From assembly GCA_001599355.1 (NCBI GenBank), contig BCGQ01000001.1, positions 1,739,135-1,803,134 of the forward strand: a stretch of 64,000 nt of DNA, in the 5' to 3' direction. The notes below the pieces were generated by a model. It was given only the letters and a program-made list of their open reading frames with translations. It did no database searches and was not told where the DNA came from. The translations under genes were made by a program, and so were the position numbers. The DNA comes from Nakazawaea peltata (Eukaryota; Ascomycota; Pichiomycetes; Alaninales; Pachysolenaceae). This document shows positions 26,949 through 35,952 of this stretch, one piece after another; the first letter of the stretch is position 1; the number at the start of each line of letters is the position of its first letter.

Positions 26949-29507
26949 CTATTTAACCCAGCTATATAATGTAGAACAGGTAGTGTAAACGGTCATTACT
27001 ATACCTGCGGTTAACATGGCTAAATCCATGATATATTTTGGCTTGGAGTAACCATCTCTAGATGACGATGGCTCTCTGATCTTAATGGTGTAGTCTCCAA
27101 CCTTTATTTGATCAACACTCGAAAGCTTGATACTCAACATAGGAGGAAATATGTAAATCAATGGGATACAGGTAAAGCTTCCAATTAATGACACAAATTT
27201 ATCCAAATCGCTCGATCCTATCCATGAGATCAACACTGTACATACAACTACGGTGACCCTAAGCAAATTCTTTTGTAGTTTAATTTGAGGGTCCAGTTTC
27301 CCAGACTTGACCTGGTCAATAGACAGATCTATAGACAGATGACGACGGGCCAGTCTTCTGTCTTTAAAAGACAAAAGTTCAATCAATTTGATTCCTGGGA
27401 ACAATTGTAACGGAGTTGAAAACAAGATCAGTAAACTGTACAACAACTGAATCAACTCACTGTGTTCGAAATTCAATAATATAACCGTCTTCACATCATT
27501 ACCAAATGATAAATACAGTAATGATCCCATAGTGGTGAAGATGACAGTTACTATCACCATCACCAACAATAACAACCCGTTAAACAGTTCAGGATTTCTC
27601 ATCGACTCATGGATGGGGATTAATAATCCGATACCTTCAAAGGCAAAGATCAGAGTTCCAATGAAAAGAGGCCAGGTCTGGGAATTAACCACCGGAGTAA
27701 TGTTGTCCCAATTGATACCATTGACCGAAATATTGTATGAACTATACAGATAAACGTAAAGCAAGCCGGCCAAAATGAACAGATCACTGATTAAGACGAG
27801 GATCGACATTTTGGAAAGGTTTCTAATCAATGACATCGGGATAAAAAGAATCAATTGTAAGACAATCATTGTGGAAATCCCAATAACTTCTCCTCCCCCA
27901 CATAATTCTGAGAAATTCGTAGCTACAAACACTATATACAGAGCACTGAACCCGATTTGAGATAATATGATACTCAGCAGAATCAACCCTTTGTACCATG
28001 GGCCATACAAGACAAGACCCAAGTTTCCGTAGGACGAGATATTCAATTTGGATCTGATATTGATCAATGTAATGAAACAGTAGTAGGAGAAGACCGAGAA
28101 CAGGATAAGCATCAAGTTTGAGTATAAAAGTCCTCCATTACTGAATGATTTAGGCAAGAATAAGACTCCGGTACCTAAAAACAGTTTCAATAATAAAAGA
28201 AAGGTCTTTGTATTGGAAGCTTTCAGCAGGTTTTTACGTTTTTGAGCCTCCAAAAGCTCCTTCCCAGTCTTCATACGTCTTCCATTGATTATCTTAGGAT
28301 CTAAACCTCTCTTCTGATCGAGTGAGATACCTGTTCTTTGTCTCAGAGAAGACAGTTGAGAGAATAATCGGTTGATTCTGTTCTGCTTATTGGTGAAACT
28401 TGGTCTTCCTTGCTGTCCCAAATTGAAACTCTGTTTCTTGATCATAATTCTATTTTCTTGCATCAATTTACTATCCATTTCACTGCTAGATGCCGTATCA
28501 AACAGTCTCATAGGATTGTTTCCCGTCAATGGAGTGGTCTCGTCGGCTCCTCCATCGTCTATAACGTTTTCATCCACCATGTAATCGTATTCTGGATCAT
28601 AACTGAGATCACGATCACCTGTCTCGTCCTCATAGTCGAACTCGGAGTCAAATTCTCCCTCCTCATCCATATCTTCTCCTGCAAAATGTCCATAAATAGC
28701 GATAAACTCAATGAAATTACGAGTAAAGAAGTCTTTTTTCACACTCTGCTTCTTCTTGATATAGTCTCTTCTGAAACCTCCTGGAGCTCTCAACTCCTCC
28801 ACGCTGGTAATCTCATTGTCATCGTCGTATATGAATGCACTAGATCCTTGTTCGCTGAACTCACTGAAACTGTTAGCCCTCTTCTTACCTTCATGTTTAC
28901 TTACCCAGTTGTACAAATCTCTAGTGACATCTCCTCCTTGTAATTGTAAAGAGTCAACTACGGCAGGTCTCGGTTCAACAGCTCCCAGATCATGACTACC
29001 CGAAGTTTGAGACTCGGTATCATGGACTAAATGTTTACTCACAGCAGAGACCAACTCTTGAGTAGGATTGGTGACGAAATCCAGGTCATTGGTTCCAGAA
29101 GCAATACTGTTCAAATCACTGGAATTCTTGAAACTGGCTGAAGGAGATTTGGAGAAATTGTTCAACATATTACTCAATTCACTCTTCCTTCTTTGATGAG
29201 AAGTCCTTGAATTCAAGACTTTTAATGAGGTGGAAATGGAAGGAGCCGGTGTCGAGTCGAAACCGCCATTCATAGTCATTTGCAGTCTTGAACCTGACCT
29301 CAGGTTTGATAACGAACTATCTGTTAGTACAGAAGATGGATATTCTGACTTCAAACTGGCCCTGGTTTGATATTTGGAGATCGAGTTGGCCGTGCTAAAG
29401 TCCTCATCGGTGTCTTTATTTCTGTTGGGAGGGATTTGGGAGGTCGATATTGGTTTAGAAAGTGTGGAGTCGGGAGATTCATGTTCTCCTTGATCGGGTT
29501 GTGCCAT
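26949..29507 (-). CDS. Vacuolar amino acid transporter, Avt3/Avt4-like
   Basis: An 852-residue protein (ATG complement 29505-29507). The first ~430 residues are Ser/Asn-rich with acidic patches (DMDEEGEFDSEFDYEDE) and are presumably cytosolic. The rest has about 11 membrane segments of the Aa_trans (AAAP) family; TKTFLLLLKLFLGTGVLFLP with its GTGVL-type first helix is the signature, and later GIGLLIPIHESMRNP is typical. Avt3 and Avt4 export neutral amino acids from the vacuole. The long acidic tail fits Avt3/4 better than Avt1, but the choice is uncertain. Confidence 0.78.
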   Translation of the reverse strand: MAQPDQGEHESPDSTLSKPISTSQIPPNRNKDTDEDFSTANSISKYQTRASLKSEYPSSVLTDSSLSNLRSGSRLQMTMNGGFDSTPAPSISTSLKVLNSRTSHQRRKSELSNMLNNFSKSPSASFKNSSDLNSIASGTNDLDFVTNPTQELVSAVSKHLVHDTESQTSGSHDLGAVEPRPAVVDSLQLQGGDVTRDLYNWVSKHEGKKRANSFSEFSEQGSSAFIYDDDNEITSVEELRAPGGFRRDYIKKKQSVKKDFFTRNFIEFIAIYGHFAGEDMDEEGEFDSEFDYEDETGDRDLSYDPEYDYMVDENVIDDGGADETTPLTGNNPMRLFDTASSSEMDSKLMQENRIMIKKQSFNLGQQGRPSFTNKQNRINRLFSQLSSLRQRTGISLDQKRGLDPKIINGRRMKTGKELLEAQKRKNLLKASNTKTFLLLLKLFLGTGVLFLPKSFSNGGLLYSNLMLILFSVFSYYCFITLINIRSKLNISSYGNLGLVLYGPWYKGLILLSIILSQIGFSALYIVFVATNFSELCGGGEVIGISTMIVLQLILFIPMSLIRNLSKMSILVLISDLFILAGLLYVYLYSSYNISVNGINWDNITPVVNSQTWPLFIGTLIFAFEGIGLLIPIHESMRNPELFNGLLLLVMVIVTVIFTTMGSLLYLSFGNDVKTVILLNFEHSELIQLLYSLLILFSTPLQLFPGIKLIELLSFKDRRLARRHLSIDLSIDQVKSGKLDPQIKLQKNLLRVTVVVCTVLISWIGSSDLDKFVSLIGSFTCIPLIYIFPPMLSIKLSSVDQIKVGDYTIKIREPSSSRDGYSKPKYIMDLAMLTAGIVMTVYTTCSTLYSWVK

Positions 29508-29993
29508 TGTAATGTACACTTAATTAGCCACCTCTATAAACACGTCTCGTTCTTCGGCTCTCTTCCACAGTTTTCGGCTACTAAGAGACTTTGACATATT
29601 TTTCTTAGGCCAACTTTAACATATTTAGTGAGCGGATTATGAAATATGGATAGGGAAGAGTAGGTAGAATAACTAGAGAGGGGAGATGACAAGGAAAAGT
29701 CATAGGACGACTCAGTCAGACTAGTAGGAGTACTGAGTCAACCTTATAGAATAACAGAGTCAAACCGATAGGAATGATCTAAATTTTTGGTATAAAAATC
29801 TCACTAATCCGTGGTCTCCATACCCTCATCAGACTTCTCTCTCATATTTTAGCATCATTTTCCTACTAATTTTCACTGAGTCTACTTATTTTCCTTCGCT
29901 CTCCCTTTTCCCTTTTTCCTCTTCCCTATATATTTTATATATTTTCTAAATTTTATACATCATCTACTCTTAATACCACAATATTTACATGAA
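29508..29993. other. Intergenic region between AVT-like and ATP23
   Basis: A 486-bp region, promoter of the AVT-like gene at its left. Variants of GACTCAGTCAGACT, ACTGAGTCAACC and ACAGAGTCAAACC appear at 29708-29765. TGAGTCA/TGACTC-type elements resemble Gcn4 sites, plausible for an amino acid transporter. No gene was recognised. Confidence 0.5.
29733..29739. promoter_or_regulatory. Possible Gcn4 site (TGAGTCA)
   Basis: The heptamer TGAGTCA, the Gcn4 consensus half-palindrome, lies about 230 bp upstream of the amino acid transporter ATG, flanked by two looser copies. Direct in sequence; binding is inferred. Confidence 0.5.
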
Positions 29994-30662
29994 TTATTTA
30001 TATATCTCCTCAAATGGTCTAGTATCATTAAAGCAACTCTCAAATACCTCATCAACAACCTTCTCAGCTTGCTCCTTGGATTTACAATTAGGATTCAGTT
30101 GCACACTTAAAATAGCCCTTCTCTTAACACACTCTTGGTGTCCCTTACCAACCTTTTTAATGGCCCCGTACCAAAATTGCAACATTAATCTACATTCTCC
30201 ACTCAAAGAGGAGGCTCTAATTTCTGAACAAGCGTGATGTCTCAAGTTGAGCCAGTCCACTTTAAATCTCAAATTATCATAATAATGCACCAACTCATGT
30301 GTCATGGTGTCCTCCAAATGGTATTTATCCAGAATTCTGTTCTGACAGAGTAATATTCCCTTCTCAGGATGGTACCCACCAGCCTTTTCGTATCCCTCAC
30401 ATTCTTCACAGATCATTTGCTCCGGTTTGAACGTACCTGGTTGAACATTATTGATCTGATCTATCATAAATCTCACAGAAGGTGAGTAATTGAGCATCCA
30501 GTCCCTGAACTCATAACATCTTTCACAGTCTTTAGACTTGGTTCTAACCAGGGCTTCTTTTTCGTACCGTACTTTTTCATCTTCTGTGAGTCCCAACCCA
30601 GTTTTGTATTGCAAAGTTCTTCTCCACCACTCAAAACCGCTTTGACCACTATTTTCACTCAT
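29994..30662 (-). CDS. ATP23: Atp23, mitochondrial inner membrane metalloprotease
   Basis: A 222-residue M76-family protease and assembly factor that processes Atp6 and promotes F0 assembly. The zinc-protease motif HELVH in DTMTHELVHYYDNLRFKVDW is intact. The twin-Cys pairs (CERCYEF, CEECEGY) and the DWLNLRHHACSEIRA block are characteristic. Length is close to S. cerevisiae (227). It is divergent from BUD23 across 213 bp. Confidence 0.96.
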   Translation of the reverse strand: MSENSGQSGFEWWRRTLQYKTGLGLTEDEKVRYEKEALVRTKSKDCERCYEFRDWMLNYSPSVRFMIDQINNVQPGTFKPEQMICEECEGYEKAGGYHPEKGILLCQNRILDKYHLEDTMTHELVHYYDNLRFKVDWLNLRHHACSEIRASSLSGECRLMLQFWYGAIKKVGKGHQECVKRRAILSVQLNPNCKSKEQAEKVVDEVFESCFNDTRPFEEIYK

Positions 30663-30875
30663 CTTCTAATACGACCTCTCGAATACAATCTTTCCACGTA
30701 TCTTCCTTCTGTTATCCTACTCCTCCTCATTTCAACGATCAATCTCAGCCTGGAAAATTCGGTAAATTTCACTCAGCAACTTACGAAAACCCAAAGGATG
30801 GAAAATTTTTTTTTGTTAAGCGCTGTTAGAGAAGAGATGTGATGGAAGGGATACAGTTTGAGAGAGCATAGCAAG

Positions 30876-31685
30876 ATGTCACGTCCTGAAGAACTCGCAC
30901 CTCCAGAGGTGTTTTATAATGATAGTGAATCGTTCAAGTATACATCCTCCACAAGAGTACAACATATCCAAGCCAAGATGACCTTGAGAGCATTGGAGTT
31001 ATTGAATTTGGACAGCTCCAAGCCGCATTTGATGCTTGATGTTGGGTGTGGATCCGGGTTAAGTGGAGAAATTTTGACCGAAGAAGGATACCAGTGGATC
31101 GGTATGGATATTGCACCATCTATGTTGGCCACAGCATTGGATCGTGAGGTTGAAGGTGATTTATTCTTGGCTGATATCGGTAATGGGATTCCATTCAGAG
31201 CAGGTTCATTCGACGCCGGTATCTCTATCTCGGTGATACAATGGCTTTGTAATGCTGAAGGGTCAAATGTCGATCCAAAGAAGAGATTATTGCATTTTTT
31301 CAACACTTTGTATTCTTCTTTGAAAAGAGGGGGTAAATTTGTGGCCCAATTTTACCCTAAGAATGAGCAACAACTGAAAGATATTATTGGGGCTGCCAGA
31401 GTAGCGGGATTCCAAGGTGGTATTATCCAGGATGATCCAGAATCCAAGAGAAACACTAAATACTACCTTGTGCTAACAGCAGGATCCTCAGAAAGAGGAG
31501 TCAACTTGGACGGTGTCACCGCTGAGCACAAGGAGAAGACTAAAAAATTGAGTAAAAAGATGGCCAAGAAATTAGAGACAAAGAAAGATTTCATTCAAAG
31601 AAAGAAAGAATTGATGAGAAAGAGAGGAAAGGATGTTGCCAACGACTCTTCATTCTCCGGAAGAAAGAGACGTCCTCGTTTCTGA
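30876..31685 (+). CDS. BUD23: Bud23, 18S rRNA guanine-N7 methyltransferase
   Basis: A 269-residue SAM-dependent methyltransferase that, with Trm112, makes m7G in 18S rRNA for 40S maturation. The ATG at 30876 is chosen; upstream codons in frame lack ATG. The start SRPEELAPPEVFYND, the SAM motif LMLDVGCGSGLSGE, SISVIQWLCNAE, and the lysine-rich tail with KKDFIQRKKELMRKRGK are all typical of Bud23. Length is close to S. cerevisiae (275). Confidence 0.97.
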   Translation: MSRPEELAPPEVFYNDSESFKYTSSTRVQHIQAKMTLRALELLNLDSSKPHLMLDVGCGSGLSGEILTEEGYQWIGMDIAPSMLATALDREVEGDLFLADIGNGIPFRAGSFDAGISISVIQWLCNAEGSNVDPKKRLLHFFNTLYSSLKRGGKFVAQFYPKNEQQLKDIIGAARVAGFQGGIIQDDPESKRNTKYYLVLTAGSSERGVNLDGVTAEHKEKTKKLSKKMAKKLETKKDFIQRKKELMRKRGKDVANDSSFSGRKRRPRF

Positions 31686-31849
31686 TATAGCATATAATAA
31701 CATCGATCTTAATATAAAGTAGTGTAGACAATCCCAAAATCCCAATCCGGAAACACTCCCAATTTTTCAAGAAAAAAACTTTTTCTTCAACGCCATACTA
31801 AAAATGAAGGTGTTGAAGAGATATTGAAGACAAATAACGAAGCAGCGGG

Positions 31850-32377
31850 ATGTTTGGATTATTTGCTAAGAGGGCTGTGACACCGGCTTTGAGTTTGTTC
31901 ACCAGAGCTGCTCCTATACAGACAGCCGGATACAAAAGAATCGGCCAAAAAATCATAAAAGTATACGAACCTTTGGCCCCATTAAGAGAGGGAAAGCCTT
32001 TGATGGAGCACATTTTGGAACTGCAGAAACAAAGACTCGATCCAAAGGGATTGAAGAGCACTTTGTTGGATACAAGTAACCCAAAGAGATTGAGAGCTGG
32101 CGACGTTGTCAGAATCACCTACAGAAACTTCATGAGAGCTCCTTTGAATGGTACCGTCATTGCCATTAAGAGATCTGGACTGACTTCGAGTATTCTTATA
32201 AGAAATAAGGTTCTTAGAACTGGTGTTGAACATCGTATTCCGGTTTACAATCCGATTATCGAGAGAATAGATATCTTGTCCAGACCTAAGGTATACAAGA
32301 GAAGAGCCAAGCATTATTATATCAGAAATAACAGATTGGATGTCAAGGAGGTCTCTAATAGTACTAAGAGGAAGTGA
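31850..32377 (+). CDS. IMG1: Mitochondrial ribosomal protein bL19m (Img1)
   Basis: A 175-residue L19-family protein of the mitoribosome large subunit. It has a basic N-terminal presequence (MFGLFAKRAVTPALSLFTRA) and the bL19 beta core (GDVVRITYRNFMRAPLNGTV, KVLRTGVEHRIPVYNPIIE). The ending RRAKHYYIRNNRLDVKEV matches yeast Img1. It is the first of three mitoribosomal genes in the window. Confidence 0.94.
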   Translation: MFGLFAKRAVTPALSLFTRAAPIQTAGYKRIGQKIIKVYEPLAPLREGKPLMEHILELQKQRLDPKGLKSTLLDTSNPKRLRAGDVVRITYRNFMRAPLNGTVIAIKRSGLTSSILIRNKVLRTGVEHRIPVYNPIIERIDILSRPKVYKRRAKHYYIRNNRLDVKEVSNSTKRK

Positions 32378-32736
32378 GCAATCTACGAATAACATGTATA
32401 TAAGTAATGTAAATGAGATAAGATTTGTGTAGAGGGAGAGCAAGAGAAGAGGGGGTGGGCTGAATAGATGAAGTAGAGTGAGTAGGATGTAGAATAGAGA
32501 GGATAGAGAGAGTAGAGCACGAAGAGTAAGTTGGGCGAGAGCAGATGAAGATTGTGATTCACTACAGCCTTCTGCTGTTCTTCTCCTTTCGCGCCCAGTA
32601 AAATTTTCCAGACAGCCCCTGCTGCCCCACCCGCCGCTCCAACGAAAAACTGAAAAATCGAACGAAACTGAAAAATGCGGCGAATTCGATAAGACCCACG
32701 GCGCTTAAAGTACAAGCTTTATTGGAAATACACAAG
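32378..32736. other. Intergenic region IMG1 to CCDC47-like
   Basis: A 359-bp gap. The + strand is purine-rich at 32420-32530 (GAGAG/GTAGA motifs) and ends in a promoter with AAAATTTTCC and GGCGCTTAAAG. No gene was recognised. Confidence 0.5.
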
Positions 32737-33846
32737 ATGCTTACCGAGACATTACTTATGGCCGCATTTGCCGGCTCCATCAGTGCCTTTGAATTCAACA
32801 TCACCAAGATCTTGGAGTTCACCGTCCCAAAGAACACTTTGACCTACGACGAGTTGAGCCAAATGACCATTTTGGAGAGACTTCAAAGCCACAGTTGGAA
32901 GATGGAGATCTTGGTTCTTGCCACTATTGTCGGATATTCGTTGTTATTCTTCATTGGTGCTTACATTAACAAGTCCAAGGTCACCACTTGGTTGAAGCAA
33001 CATGAGGCCACTTTGAAGCAACAATTCTACCAAGTTGGTGTCTCTGAAGACGAGTTATACATCGAGGACAACTCCGAGAGTTTCTCTTCTTACGCTACCG
33101 GTAGAGTCAACATTGCTCAATTACGTATTAGATTCACTTTGCAACCAAGACATAACTTGTTCTTGTATTTCATGGAGGTTGTCTTGTCCTTCTTCTTTGC
33201 TACTATTGTCAAGCCAGAAGACCGTGTTGATATCTCCGTTGTCTTGGATGATAAGGCTGCTGAAAAGTTGGATCAATGTATTTGGGCCGTTGTTAACAAA
33301 CAAGGTATGAACAAGTACAGAGAATTGAACTACTATTTGTCTTTGACTAGAACCACTGACTCCGACAAGTTACCTCAAGAGTTTGTCTTCATGACTGAGG
33401 TTCCAGAATTGAGTACTACTTTATACACTCCAGACTTGAACAAGGCTATTGTCTCAGCTAGTAAAGTCTTGAGATACTTGACTGTCACTGACCAACCTCA
33501 AGAGAAGCCTCAATCTATCATTGAGACCAAGCCAAACAAGAGATTCCTCTTGCAATTGAACTTTGCTTCTTCCTCTGAAGCCGAGGCTTCTAATGCTGTC
33601 CTTGCTGCTTTCCTTCAATTCGTCGACTTTGCCGTCAAGAAGGAATTCAAACCAGAAACCGTCAAGAAGGTCTTGAAGGTTAGAGACACCGAGATCAAGA
33701 AGCTCCAAAAGATCCAACTGGACTTGAAGAAGGAAGAAGAAGAATACGAGAGAGCTGAAAAGAGAAAGAACTTGACCGAAGAACAACAAAAGAAGTTGGA
33801 GAAAAAGAAGCAAAAGAAGATGATGAAACTGCAAAGAGTTCGTTAA
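32737..33846 (+). CDS. CCDC47-family (DUF1682) ER membrane protein
   Basis: A 369-residue protein from the ATG at 32737. It has a hydrophobic N-terminus (LLMAAFAGSISAF), a membrane segment (ILVLATIVGYSLLFFIGAY), then a globular domain with FSSYATGRVNIAQLRIRF and QPRHNLFLYFMEVV, and a lysine-rich coiled coil at the end. This is the layout of CCDC47/calumin (PAT complex, a chaperone for multi-spanning proteins at the translocon). Strong codon bias suggests good expression. No symbol, as I cannot name the yeast homologue with certainty. Confidence 0.75.
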   Translation: MLTETLLMAAFAGSISAFEFNITKILEFTVPKNTLTYDELSQMTILERLQSHSWKMEILVLATIVGYSLLFFIGAYINKSKVTTWLKQHEATLKQQFYQVGVSEDELYIEDNSESFSSYATGRVNIAQLRIRFTLQPRHNLFLYFMEVVLSFFFATIVKPEDRVDISVVLDDKAAEKLDQCIWAVVNKQGMNKYRELNYYLSLTRTTDSDKLPQEFVFMTEVPELSTTLYTPDLNKAIVSASKVLRYLTVTDQPQEKPQSIIETKPNKRFLLQLNFASSSEAEASNAVLAAFLQFVDFAVKKEFKPETVKKVLKVRDTEIKKLQKIQLDLKKEEEEYERAEKRKNLTEEQQKKLEKKKQKKMMKLQRVR

Positions 33847-33948
33847 AGTCCTCAATAAAAGACAATCTGGTCTATGATATGTAAATTCGTAAAGTACTGA
33901 ACATACATGAAATATATTCGTAAACTGCTCATTCTATTTTTAGCTCTC

Positions 33949-33975
33949 ATTTGGTCGTGCAAATCTCCCAAATCA
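33949..33975 (+). promoter_or_regulatory. Shared promoter block CATTTrGTCGTGCAAA ... CCCAAA ... TCAC, copy 1
   Basis: It lies about 75 bp before the lectin-like gene ATG. See the copy at 48827; these two long matches in the same orientation and at similar distance from an ATG suggest a factor-binding composite. Confidence 0.5.
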
Positions 33976-34048
33976 CATCGTCGAGATCAAAAATTAGTAT
34001 GGATCAAAATTGAAGCCGGATCAGGTACTACTTCAGGACAACTAAACG

Positions 34049-35533
34049 ATGAGATTCAGCAGAAGTGTGATTGTTTCGTGCATTATTGGCCTGGTTATGG
34101 GTCATGGTGGCCATGCCGAGCCAAATCCTGACTACAAGTACATTGATCCAGAGAACTCTTTAGTTGATTTGGTACGTCAAACAGAGGAAACGTTGAAGAA
34201 TTTCAATTGGGTTAAATCTGGGAGCACTAAATTCGATGAAGGTAGATTAATTTTGACACCAAAGCCAGAAGTGACTTCGAGTGACGATGATGAGCTGTCG
34301 ATGATTGGTGGTATCTGGAGTGAAAACCCTATTAATTATCTGCCTTCACAGGGCTTTACTTTCGAGAGTACTATGAGATCAGTTGGCGCTAGTGGGTCTA
34401 CCGGGGCCTCATTGTCGTATTGGTTCATTGGAGATAATGATGGTACTATTAAAAACAGTGGTGGTCCAAAGATCTTTGATGGGTTACAAATTTTGTTCAA
34501 AGAGGACAAAATCATGTCCTTCTTAAGTGATGGATCTAAAGAACATTCAGATTTACAACCATTTTCTTCTTGTTACTTGGCATTCCAAGACTCGGATGTT
34601 CCATTAACTATGAGATTAAGTTATTCTCTGAGCTCAGTTTTCAAGTTGACTTTGAATAATTACCTTTGTTTCGAAACTGATCAGATCAAATTTGACGATT
34701 TACTGAATAAAAAGATTGGTATTACTGCTGTATCGCCAAACGATTTGACTAGATTTGAGCAATTCGAGTTATTCAAATTCGAATCTTATAAATTAGTTAC
34801 ACAGGAAGCATCTCAAGATGCCAAGGGACTGTTACCAACACAACCACAGGTCGTCACTAAGGTTGTCACTGCCAACGAGAGACTGACTCCTTTGCTGATG
34901 AAATTCAAAGAGAAGGAACAACAATTGAGAGAATCTCTCAAAAAATCATCCGAATCTCATGCCGCTGCTTCTATGAATGGAATGAACGAAAATATCAAAT
35001 TACTTGAAGGATCAAATGTCGAGATCATGAACAAATTGGACACTTTACAATCATTATTGTCATCATTGAATGCTGCCGATAACCGTCTGTCCAATGAAGA
35101 TGTCCATATCCAATCCTCAGCCAAATACCTGGAGTTAATAGATGTCATCGAAAAACAACAATCTCTGATCGACACCTTGATCACCCAAAACCTGGAAACT
35201 CAAAAAATGGTCGTGTCCATGACAAAAGTTTTGGAACAAAAGCTTAATTCCTTCGATGACCAATTAACAAAGACACACAGACTCCTCGATCTTGTCGGTA
35301 ACAAAGTGGGGTCAGTATCTAACGACAGACATTTCAACAATATCATCTCCAAATTGAATGAAGTCGAATCGTTCCAAAAAAGCAACTACCTGTCGGCTGA
35401 TCACTCCGAACCCCTCGTCAGCTTACTGTCCAAGATCAGGTGGGTCATCATTATTTTATCGTGTTTACTGGCGTTGATGGCCTATTTCCTCCTCAAATTG
35501 AGAAAAGAGATCACCCACCAGAAAATCTTGTAA
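34049..35533 (+). CDS. L-type-lectin-like membrane protein (Uip5/Emp47 group)
   Basis: A 494-residue type I membrane protein with a signal peptide (SRSVIVSCIIGLVMGHGGHA), a lumenal domain reminiscent of L-type lectins (FTFESTMRS, GASLSYWFIGD, FDGLQILFKED), a coiled coil (about residues 285-450) and one C-terminal span (VIIILSCLLALMAYFLL) with a short basic tail. Yeast relatives with this order are Uip5 and the Emp46/47 cargo receptors. The tail ends THQKIL, lacking a canonical KKXX signal. I favour Uip5-like but cannot settle it. Confidence 0.6.
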   Translation: MRFSRSVIVSCIIGLVMGHGGHAEPNPDYKYIDPENSLVDLVRQTEETLKNFNWVKSGSTKFDEGRLILTPKPEVTSSDDDELSMIGGIWSENPINYLPSQGFTFESTMRSVGASGSTGASLSYWFIGDNDGTIKNSGGPKIFDGLQILFKEDKIMSFLSDGSKEHSDLQPFSSCYLAFQDSDVPLTMRLSYSLSSVFKLTLNNYLCFETDQIKFDDLLNKKIGITAVSPNDLTRFEQFELFKFESYKLVTQEASQDAKGLLPTQPQVVTKVVTANERLTPLLMKFKEKEQQLRESLKKSSESHAAASMNGMNENIKLLEGSNVEIMNKLDTLQSLLSSLNAADNRLSNEDVHIQSSAKYLELIDVIEKQQSLIDTLITQNLETQKMVVSMTKVLEQKLNSFDDQLTKTHRLLDLVGNKVGSVSNDRHFNNIISKLNEVESFQKSNYLSADHSEPLVSLLSKIRWVIIILSCLLALMAYFLLKLRKEITHQKIL

Positions 35534-35952
35534 GAAATCAAATCAATAAATAAACTCCCCCATCTTTTTCACCCCTTTTTTCAGGTAGTCTCTTTTTTGT
35601 ATTGTTCCCCCCACATTTTAAGGTTTTCCCAAGAAAAAAATGACGTAACGCGCATAGAGTTACCGAATTTAATTGTTCTAATTGGCGCAAAGAGGCTCCT
35701 AGTCAAGAAATAGTCAAAATATGCGAGGATGCCTCACTAATGATGGGGTGTCAGGGAGTGGGGCGACTAAAAAGAGTCTTTTATAATAAGGGAGAGCAGG
35801 AGCAGTCTCGAATTACTGTATGTAGTTGGGGGATAATCTTGATTTGAAAAAGGGGATACAGGGAAGATGATATTGTCTTGATCAACTATAAAGAGAAGTC
35901 TATCCCCCTTGGGAATGGGAGGTGAAAGACATGGATCAAATAGAATTAAGAA
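35534..35952. other. Promoter region of the first STL1-like gene
   Basis: A 419-bp gap with a TATA element (TATAAAGA, 35887-35894) about 60 bp before the ATG. Stress-element cores (AGGGG/CCCCT) are at 35851-35857 (AAAGGGG) and 35903-35909 (TCCCCCTT). This fits the osmostress control known for STL1 in yeast, by analogy. Confidence 0.5.

Noticed and set aside
33907-34131. 74-codon frame with a signal-like start before the lectin-like gene
   Set aside because: It overlaps the lectin-like CDS out of frame; the composition beyond the first 20 residues is not protein-like (Trp/Cys-rich ending).
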